A stretch of 64,000 bases of DNA from Chelydra serpentina (taxonomy: Eukaryota > Chordata > Testudines > Chelydridae). This document shows positions 56,641 through 64,000 of the stretch, piece after piece (within the stretch, counting starts at the first letter, position 1; every line of letters starts with the position of its first letter). Location of the stretch: contig JBAIAC010000059.1 in the NCBI GenBank assembly GCA_037349315.1, forward strand, positions 6,722,001 to 6,786,000, written 5' to 3'. The translations under genes and the position numbers were made by a program. Under the pieces are notes generated by a model. That model had not been told where the DNA came from and ran no database searches. It worked only from the letters and a program-made list of their open reading frames with translations.

Positions 56641-57494
56641 AAAATGTTGGCTGATGACATTTAACATCATATCTGTAGATGTCTCTTGAATACAAAGTAG
56701 TAGTAAAAGATAAAATTAAGGGGGCAGGACTTTTTAAGCCCTTTCATTGTATATATTGCAAATAACAAAAATAAATTGTTTATCCTGAAAAAGTTAATAC
56801 CATGCAGATATGCTAATTTATTTACCATATTCACTATTTTTTTGGACATATGTTTTTCATATTCTGCAGCATTTATTCATCAGAAATTTCATATAAGCTG
56901 CATAGGAATTTTAAGACTATTTAGTATACACATTTATAGTAAGATCTTTTCCAATGCTCGTTTGCTCTCTGGAAATTTTAGGCACGGGCATTGTGCCCAA
57001 TGTAACAACACATAAAACAGATGCATTTTTCCATTCACATTGGGCAGGAAGTTTCATATTAAGCATTTCAATAATTGCACAAGAAATGGCATATATATAC
57101 TGAAATGTCCCTATGGCTTGATTTATACTGGAAAAATTAGCTGTCCCCTAGAGCAATAAATACCAGAAAAATTAAAATGCCGTAAGAATTTTAAACCTCC
57201 ACCAGGAGTGGGAGATCACAGCTACTCTCTATTTTACTTGAAACCCTAGATTTCACTATTTCCACCACCTTACTTTGATTGCCCAAACATAAGGCCTTGT
57301 GATATAGTCACCATCAATTTAGCTAAAGCAGGCCTGCACACAATAGTCCCAGCCATCACAAGAAGTGAAAAACTAGGATCAATATTGCCAGATTAAAGCA
57401 TAGGCACTAAAGGTCTGTGCCCGGAACCCCAGCTCCTGAGGCCTATGATTATGTCAGAATTTCAGCTTTATTGTTTGTTTGTTTTGTAAAGTAA

Positions 57495-57779
57495 GGGCTT
57501 GTCTACACTTGAAATGCTACTGAGAACAGCTGCAGCTGTTCCACTGTAGCACTTCAGTATAGACAGTACCTATGCCAACAGGAGGGTTTCTACCATCAGC
57601 GTAGGTAATCCACCTCCCTGAGAGATGGTAGCTAGGTCAATGGAAGATTTCTTCTGTAAATCTAACACTGTCTATAGTGGGAGTTAGACTGGCTTAACTA
57701 GGGCAGTCAGGGGTGTGGATTTTTCACACCTCTGAGTGATGTAGCTGGGTTGACCTAACTTTTTAGTGTAGACTAGGAC
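57495..57779. mobile_element. MITE with GGGCTTGTCTACACT ends
   Basis: Left end GGGCTTGTCTACACTTGAAA and inverted right end GTCCTAGTCTACACTAAAAA. The interior contains AACAGCTGCAGCTGTTCC and GACCTAACTTTTTAG. The ends resemble those of the Harbinger-like copies (GGGCTAGTCTACAC), but the interior is unrelated. Confidence 0.6.
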
Positions 57780-59110
57780 TAGTCTCTAGCTGTTATCATT
57801 GCAAAGAAATAGTTGAAAAGGTGACCATCGCCTAGCTGATCCAGTGATATCAGCCTTAGTCTGCAGACAACCTGCAATGATAGGTGTGAAAAGTCTGAAC
57901 TGTCCCATTCATCTCTATGGGGTATTACTTCCACACCATACTGTGCTGGAAATGTCCAGCCAACACCACCCAGAAAAGGACTGCATGTGTGGCATCAGAG
58001 TGCAGTGAGCCCAGCAAACAGATACACCAACAGCCTGGGTGTAAATACTGGAGCAGGGCCCTGCTGCCATTCCTGCCTTTTTGAGGGACCCTTGCTCTCC
58101 CAAGGGAAGCATGTGTGTATACAAAGAGTGGGGGGTGGGAAGGTGGAGAAAGGGGCTGCCACTCCTGAGAGGATAAGAGGGGCCCAAGTTGCTGTTCCTG
58201 TTTCTCTGGGAAGTGAGAGGAAGTCCCTGCCACCACTACTCAAACTGGGAGATGGAACCATGGCAGGAGCGGGGCTACAGGAGTAGCGCCACAGGGGTAC
58301 TCTATGTCATATCATGGGGTGCCCCAGGCTCTGGATTGCCTCAATTCAGCCTTGAGAGTGAGACTTAAACCCATGTCTTTCATATGAGAGTGCAGGGGTG
58401 AAATTCTGGTTCTACTAAAATCAATGGCGAAACTCTCATGGTCTTCAGTGGGGCTCAGCTTTACCCCAAAGTCTCAACCTCTTGCCAATAAATTTAGCAG
58501 CAGAAATACATAAGATGCAAGTCTGAAAATTCACCAGTATAAAAAGTCATCTCATGAAGACGAGGGAGCATTGGATCAGATAAATGCAAAATATTTTGAA
58601 TTTTCACAATTAGGTATGTGTTCAAAGGCAACTCAGTGAACATTTGATATTTGTCTTTTCTGACCACAATGAATAAGTCTTCGACACAACCCTTATGAAT
58701 TATGTTGCACATTTTGGAGGGTTTAGTAGGCGAAGGCGGAATGGGAGGGAGTAGGGTTATCCAGATGTGTGGGCAATACAATTCACAAATCATTTTTCAT
58801 ATTACCAATATCATCATCTGTTCAGCACAGGTGTTCATGATGGATAAGTCATTCCCTGGCCAGAGCAGAATTATCACCCATTGTGTCCTTTGCAGAAGCA
58901 CTTTTACTGGCAAGGGCAGGAATTGTCAAGGAGGGGCTGAGGAACACATGCTTAAAGGACTATGCTGCTCTTCTGAGGATTAGCATGCACCCCCATGTAG
59001 CACTTGCTGCTGATTGAAAGAGAGCTAGACACATACCCTAACCACAGATTGCCTCAGCACTACAGACGGACTTGCTCTCTACTTTTGTGGATTAAGAAGT
59101 TCCTTGTACC
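57780..59110. other. PARVA intronic, nothing recognised
   Basis: A faint palindrome at 58396-58467 (GGGGTGAAATTCTGG ... CAGCTTTACCCC); no exon or domain in the 99-codon frame at 58494-58793. Confidence 0.5.
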
Positions 59111-59525
59111 CAGAGCCAGTGCTTCCAATAGGCGACCCTAGGCAGTCGCTTAGGGTGGCAGGATTTTGTGGGGCGGCATTTCGGCGGTGACTCCCCGACG
59201 GAGATGAGCTTCTGCGGGAGTTGTCGCGGGGGGGTGGGGAGGTTGCCGTGGGCTGGGGTTAGCTGCTGCGGGTGGAGGGGTTAGCTGCCACGGGCGGGCA
59301 GGGGGTTGGCTGCTGCGGGGGGGTGGGGGTGTGAAAGCTGCCACAGGGAGGGGGCTAGTTGCTGCGGGCAGGGGACTGGCTGCCGCCGGGGGGGAGGCTG
59401 CCGAACTGCCGTGGGTGGGCGGGGTTAGCTGCCGCGGATGGGAGAGGGGGGGCGTTAGTTGGGCGGGCGGGGGGCACAAGGTGGAAGTTTCACCTAGGGT
59501 GCGAAACTTCCTTGCACCAGCCCTG
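59111..59525. mobile_element. hAT-type MITE with GC-rich tandem interior
   Basis: Ends CAGAGCCAGTGC and (inverted) CAGGGCTGGTGC, flanked by exact CTTGTACC duplications (59103-59110 and 59526-59533). The interior is a degenerate array of GTTAGCTGCYGCGGG-type units. The right end lies about 100 bp from the 59623-59695 PARVA exon, on its downstream side. Confidence 0.88.
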
Positions 59526-59622
59526 CTTGTACCCTCATCCCACCCTACTGCAACACCACAGCACAGGATAATATTTCATCTTTAAACTGATAAAAAGATT
59601 AATAATAAATAAAGTAGGATAC

Positions 59623-59695
59623 CTTCTGGCCTCGGTTTTGGTTTCTCCAACCCTCCATCTTGCATTAGCTCAAATGAAAAGGACACATTAATGAC
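59623..59695 (-). CDS. PARVA: alpha-parvin (PARVA), penultimate coding exon: CH2 domain
   Basis: A 73-bp minus-strand exon (24 codons plus one base). The acceptor is ATATTACCAG and the donor GTATCC (59622-59617). It encodes VINVSFSFELMQDGG followed by LEKPKPRPE, and its final G completes an Asp codon with the last exon. Most vertebrate alpha-parvins that I recall read VLNVSFAFELM here, so Ile and Ser at positions 2 and 7 look like mild lineage-specific changes; that comparison is from memory. No ORF of useful length covers this exon, which was found by reading the minus strand for the missing CH2 segment. Confidence 0.93.
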
Positions 59696-60424
59696 CTGGT
59701 AATATAATGAACACATTCATTATTGTACATTATTTCCTGCCCAGTGTACATGGTCAGCATAGGCTGTGTTTAAGGCTACAGAGCCAAATCCTCAGCTGGT
59801 GTAAGTTGTCAAGGTTCCATACATCAGAGGATCTGGTCCATAGAAACCAGGGAACTAATCATTATTCCAAGTATTTTTTGGTCAGAAAGCAAAATATTTG
59901 CAAATGGGATTGTCCTGATCTGAATAGGATTTGGGCTCAACTGTCCATTGAGAGACAAGTTAGCTTGGTAAATTACTTAAAAATTAACAAAAATAAAATA
60001 GTAAAAATTGAACATTATAGTGTCCAGGTACTGTTATTGCCCCAAATATACAGCTGAATTGCCTTGGATGTCAATAGAGATTGTGTATTAAGACTAAGGG
60101 CAGTGTTTGGTCTTAAAATTGTATATTGTGCATATAAGGGAATATGCCTTCATATCTTTAAACTATGTGAAATCTTGCAAATCTTGTCCAGCTTTTGTTG
60201 TTCATAATTTGATTCCGCCAGCACTCAGATGAAGCAATAACCATAGTATCTCAAATACTACTGTGTAGTAAATGCTGGCAAATGCTGATTTTTTAATTGT
60301 GACCACTGTAGTCCCTTTTTTTTAACCCAGGTAGAGTCCATCAGTCTTACGAAAAAGCTTTGTACAGTGTATTACAGGAAGTGTTTTTCTTTATATAAAA
60401 TATGAAATCCAGCAACAGAATTAC

Positions 60425-60526
60425 CTTTTGTTCAAAACTATCAGGAGTCAAGAAAAAGCTGTGCAGAGGCACAAAATAACCCTCCAGGAGACCCATTAGC
60501 AGCACCAGGTAGACACCGTCTGCAAA
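60425..60526 (-). CDS. PARVA: alpha-parvin (PARVA), internal exon: CH2 domain core
   Basis: A 102-bp phase-0 minus-strand exon (34 codons), acceptor CTCTTATAG and donor GTAATTCTG. It starts FADGVYLVLLMGLLEGYF and ends SFEQK. The FADGVYLVLL block is the signature CH-domain segment of parvins. It follows the 62710-62778 exon in frame and leads into 59623-59695. The intron to the next exon is only about 730 bp. The 'GYFVPLHSFF' stretch fits alpha-parvin; beta-parvin has a slightly different run here (from memory). Confidence 0.95.
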
Positions 60527-62709
60527 CTATAAGAGACCATGATATGTCTGAGTATATATTCTAAAACTGTATAATTATTTTGCCTGATAAGCAAGATACC
60601 CTTTGTCTAATACAGCATGCTCGCGATACTACTAACCTAAACATTTTTAATTGCATCAAAATATTTAATCTATGTGCTTTCTTATGCTATATCAGATATT
60701 ACACTGTGTTATGCCTTCATGGCTAAACTGATCCGAGACTAAAACAAACAAGTGGGCATATAAGCATCCCGGAAAGAGGTTGTGGCCAGCAGAGACCTGC
60801 AGTTATGGGTGTCTTGTCATTGCAGACTGAGTAGATTTGGTAACTGGGAAGTGGATTAATCACTGGAGGAACAGGGGGTTGTGAGCCCATTTCTGTAGTG
60901 TGGGAGCCTTGGGACGGCTGATCTATGGAACACACGTTCAATTCAAATTCTGCTGGCCCTATGGCAGAGGTACAGCCATCTCTTCCAAACTGTTTGTGAC
61001 ATGGCACATAGCACCAGGGCAGAAGAAAGTAGAACTGAATATGTTATCTAATGATTCCACAAGAAATCTCAATATATTGGAAAAAGAGGAGAGGAATAAA
61101 GAAACAAAAGGGTTGTCCAGAGTTCAGCAAAGTCCATATTAACCTATTTTCAGTGTACATAATTATAAGTCGATGGCATCCATCTAACTGCTATGGTGCA
61201 TCCTTATTTCATTATGAACTATAACTACACATTAAGTACATGGTTTTCATACATGTTACTTTTAAATTTTAAAATGTTTTTCTCAAAAATTTCAGAGCAA
61301 GATCACATTCCTCAAAGAACACTAAGCATGTCAAGCTTTTTAAAAACATAGTTTTGAGTTCCTTGAGATGACACAAATTCTGTGTTTTTTTAAAAAGAAA
61401 TGTATTCTTCTCACACTTGTGTAACACAAAAGCAGATTAATGGATTTTATCTGAACCTGTGCTGAGACCAGGCATGAGCAAATTTTTGCCCAAAGGCAAC
61501 ATTTCAGAGAAAGTCATGAATGACTGTGAAGATAGGTTTAGAATAGAATGACCATCTCAATCTTATCTATACATCACGACTATCAATGCTAGAACATAGC
61601 CTCACTTAATCAAATTCTGTTTATCCAATTCCCCAGGTTATCTGAAGCAGCTCAGTGTCTCCCTAAAGCTGCTCATCATCTCTCTGCTGTTGGAAATACA
61701 ATCAACCTCTCAGCTTAGCGAAATCCAGTTTCAATGAACTTTTTAGGGGTTTCTAGGAACATTTGATTAATGAGGGTTCTTCAGTAAGAAAACAATGGAA
61801 TAAACAAACACACTTCGAAACAAAGCCATATTTCTGAAAGCCTTTATATGTCTCCTCCCATCTAGTTCTTAATTTCATCTGTGCAAAATCCATACGTATT
61901 AGAGACTTGTAGTCAGTTATACGAGGGGTTCTGAGACTTTTTTGTAAGAAGGGTCACGTCTTAAAGGAAAAAATGCTCTATGGATATCTCCCCTCTCACT
62001 GGTGATCATGCAGACCGCCTTCCTTTCTATCTCATCATGTAACTTCCTTGTGGCAACTGCAGCAATTGTTTATATAGAAAAAGAATACTAGGGAAGTATT
62101 TAATGTATTTTTAGCTTCTTTCAATGCATTCTAGCAACTGGAAACAAGGAGGAGGAGCCAGTACCATGTCACACTGTGGAGCTCTCAGGCTTAGAACCCA
62201 GTGATGCAACTGCTTATACACTCAGTAACTTTATGTGTGTAAGCAGTCCCGGTGAGAAGTGTCATAGCAGTCCCAGGAGATTATTCATTTGAGTAAAGTA
62301 AAGGTAGCTGGAATACAACTGCCCAAGCTGGAATTTGATCATAATACCAGGGCCAAGATTCTTACTGCAAAAACTGCAATGGCATCTCTAATGACCAAAA
62401 TTGTTCTGGACCCTCCTTATATAGTGTACAGCTAACATTAATTAATATTAATGGCAAAGGAAGTATAAATCTTTTGAGGGCATGTGCTCCAGAAATTCAA
62501 CTACTAGCTCATTGTTTTTGCAGTATAGTCTTTATCTTCACATGAAAGACCTATATAAAATTAAGCAATCCAGAGGGGTTTCTGGGTGAAATAACCATTT
62601 TTTAAAAGACGGCTTAATAAGACTCTAGTGAAACCTCTGAATAAGTTATGATACGTGTATAGTATGGTGTAATTGTCCTCCCCCACCAACCATAGCTATA
62701 GAATCTTAC
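60527..62709 (-). other. PARVA intron, no features recognised
   Basis: A 2.2-kb intron between two PARVA CH2 exons. AT-rich single-copy-looking sequence; no exon, MITE with clear ends, or LINE fragment seen. Confidence 0.75.
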
Positions 62710-62778
62710 CTGGGTTTCCAATTCTGTAACCTCCAAATTCAGTTTATTCAGGTGCTTGTTCACAAAAGTGATGAGAGT
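62710..62778 (-). CDS. PARVA: alpha-parvin (PARVA), internal exon: start of CH2 domain
   Basis: A 69-bp phase-0 minus-strand exon (23 codons) between a TTTTTCAG acceptor (just above 62778) and a GTAAGATTC donor (62709-62701). It begins TLITFVNKHLNKLNLEV and ends in ELETQ, which is the first helix region of the C-terminal CH domain of alpha-parvin. CH2 binds the paxillin LD motifs and the ILK pseudokinase domain. The reading frame continues directly into the next exon (60425-60526) with FADG, matching the parvin family order. No substitution that would break the fold is visible. Confidence is high because the sequence, the phase and both splice sites agree. Confidence 0.95.
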
Positions 62779-63234
62779 CTGAAAAATGAGAACATGTTGA
62801 TCAAAGCACACTTTTTAGAGAAGCAGTTTCAACTTTTCCCATAAGTTAGATCTGCACGTGCACAGTGTTTAGAGCTGATTTCTAAATGTTTTAAAGTTAC
62901 AAACAGAAACCTGCGATTTTTAAAGTATTTTACTCCTAGATTGATTGGTTTTCTGAGAGAGGAACAGAATTGACATGAACACTAATCAGATAATTAAAAT
63001 ACATGGTTATAATGTGATTCTTCTTCAGAAAACTAAAAAAAAAAAAAAAATAGATTTGTAGCAGTCTAGAGAGTTGTGTTATTAGACTAAGCTTCAATTT
63101 GATAGCAGCTGAAATACATGGGGGCAGGTAATCCGCTGATGTGAATTGGCATTTCTCAATTGGCTTCAGTGGAGCTATGTGAATTTATACCAGCTAAGGA
63201 TCGACCTGTTGAGTTTTCTTTTACATTACATACA

Positions 63235-63511
63235 GGGTACATTTATGCTGCAATTAAAAACACCTGGCTAACCCATGCCAACTAACTTGGGCTTGTAGGG
63301 CTCAGGGTATGAGGCTGTTTAATTGCAATGAAGACATTCGGGCTCAGCCTGGAGCCCAGGCTGTAGGACCCTGTAAGGTAGGAGAGTCCCCGAACTCGGG
63401 CTGCAGCCCAAACTCGAATGTCTGCACAACAATTAAAATGCCGGTTAGCCATGAGCTCAAGTCAGCTGGCACTTACCAGCTGCGGGTCTCTAACTGCAGT
63501 GTAGACATACC
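63235..63511. mobile_element. Palindromic MITE in PARVA intron
   Basis: A foldback element of about 277 bp in the intron between exons 62710-62778 and 63730-63791. The left half (from GGGTACATTTATGCTGCAAT) is matched by the reverse complement of the right half (from GGTATGTCTACACTGCAG), and the inner CATTCGGGCTCAGCCTGGAG block has an inverted partner around 63385-63425. This is a known type of non-autonomous DNA element in turtles. The arms are diverged, so it is an old copy; no target duplication could be fixed. Confidence 0.7.
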
Positions 63512-63729
63512 AATAGTTACATGACAAAGTACTTTACAATGGAGACTTCTATATATCTCTCCTGTTCTATCTTCTGAAGCAAAATTAATGTTAATGAAAG
63601 CAATAAATGTAACACAATTTGTAATCACAGGATTATGACTTTCATTTTCAGTGTAAAGTTTAAGTTTTATTACATTAAATATGTTAATGTGCTACTTAAT
63701 TGTATTTCAGAAATAAAACACTTTCCAAC

Positions 63730-63791
63730 CTTTTTTACAACATTGAGCTTGTCTGGAGCGTGGTCAAATAAAGTGTCAAATGCATCCCGTT
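63730..63791 (-). CDS. PARVA: alpha-parvin (PARVA), internal exon: linker into CH2 domain
   Basis: A 62-bp minus-strand exon. The acceptor is a TTTTTCAG ending at 63792 and the donor is GTTGGAAAG at 63729-63721. It starts with two bases of a split Glu codon and then encodes RDAFDTLFDHAPDKLNVVKK, which I recognise as the segment of alpha-parvin just before its second calponin-homology domain. Alpha-parvin is a focal-adhesion adaptor that binds ILK (with PINCH), paxillin and F-actin. The exon ends in phase 0 and splices to 62710-62778. The 'HAPDKLNVVKK' context fits alpha- rather than beta- or gamma-parvin. Earlier exons (N-terminus, CH1) lie beyond the right edge of the window, so the gene is partial here. 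Confidence 0.93.
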
Positions 63792-64000
63792 CTGAAAAAT
63801 AGTCAAATCTGTTAACATAGCAAGCAACAGCTATCCAACTGCATAATAAACTCTAGTTAAAGAGCATGAATGATGAGAACAGCAGCATCAGCAGAATCTT
63901 TGAATGTAGTTTCTTTGTACTGCAGTTACTATATATTCTGATTGTTCGTCTCTTTCTATAATCTGCTAAAAACTATTACTGTCTTTTGCCAGTAACAGAT

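Larger units (their letters stand above)
52633..59622 (-). other. PARVA intron (before terminal exon), about 7 kb, repeat-rich
   Basis: The intron is bounded by the donor at 59622 and the acceptor at 52633. It holds a turtle repeat of about 950 bp (53090-54038), a 1.3-kb G-rich element (54561-55867), a foldback fragment (56515-56640), a MITE (57495-57779) and a hAT MITE (59111-59525). It is the most repeat-loaded of the four introns seen. No additional exon was found in it. Confidence 0.8.

Noticed and set aside
58494..58793. A 99-codon minus-strand frame in the PARVA intron
   Set aside because: Does not match parvin and has no acceptor/donor arrangement; the parvin exons on both sides join in phase without it.

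Overview
The window is vertebrate nuclear DNA, most likely from a cryptodire turtle. The evidence is a tRNA-headed SINE with a CR1-type tail (Cry-type tortoise SINE, 30631-30816), many CR1 ends, a 5'-truncated CR1 with an open reverse transcriptase frame, MIR-type SINEs, turtle-style hAT and foldback MITEs, and split exons of an ordinary vertebrate gene. The species is an inference; no search could be run.

The host gene is at the right-hand end. Five minus-strand exons (63730-63791, 62710-62778, 60425-60526, 59623-59695, 52556-52632) join in consistent phase, with GT/AG junctions, into the last ~126 residues of alpha-parvin (PARVA), ending at a stop codon at 52556-52558. They encode the C-terminal CH2 domain. 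Upstream exons lie beyond the right edge. The 3' UTR runs to lower coordinates, end not fixed. Everything left of about 49 kb looks like intergenic DNA downstream of PARVA; I found no second host gene.

The largest single feature is a ~9 kb minus-strand non-LTR retrotransposon of Tx1 type (about 35867-44829). It has a ~2 kb GC-rich 5' UTR, an ORF1 with a CCHC zinc knuckle (open in two overlapping frames, apparently split by one extra base in a C8 run), an uninterrupted 1306-residue endonuclease/reverse transcriptase ORF2 joined to ORF1 by an overlapping TAATG stop/start, and a short 3' UTR with a perfect 10-bp hairpin. It sits inside a foldback element whose inverted ends flank it, with GGACT on both sides.

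The rest is a repeat mosaic. Left part (1-35 kb): six hAT-type MITEs with exact 8-bp target duplications (232-725, 13037-13307, 17989-18724, 19766-20077, 20910-21014, 34582-34815), a hAT transposase relic (about 13650-14486), a solo LTR (14703-15333), a Harbinger-like MITE (11964-12260), CR1 and MIR fragments, and short palindromic repeats. Right part: a second Harbinger-like MITE (47212-47503), a CA/GT microsatellite, and, in PARVA introns, two large G/C-rich repeats (53090-54038, 54561-55867), a seventh hAT MITE (59111-59525) and a palindromic MITE (63235-63511).
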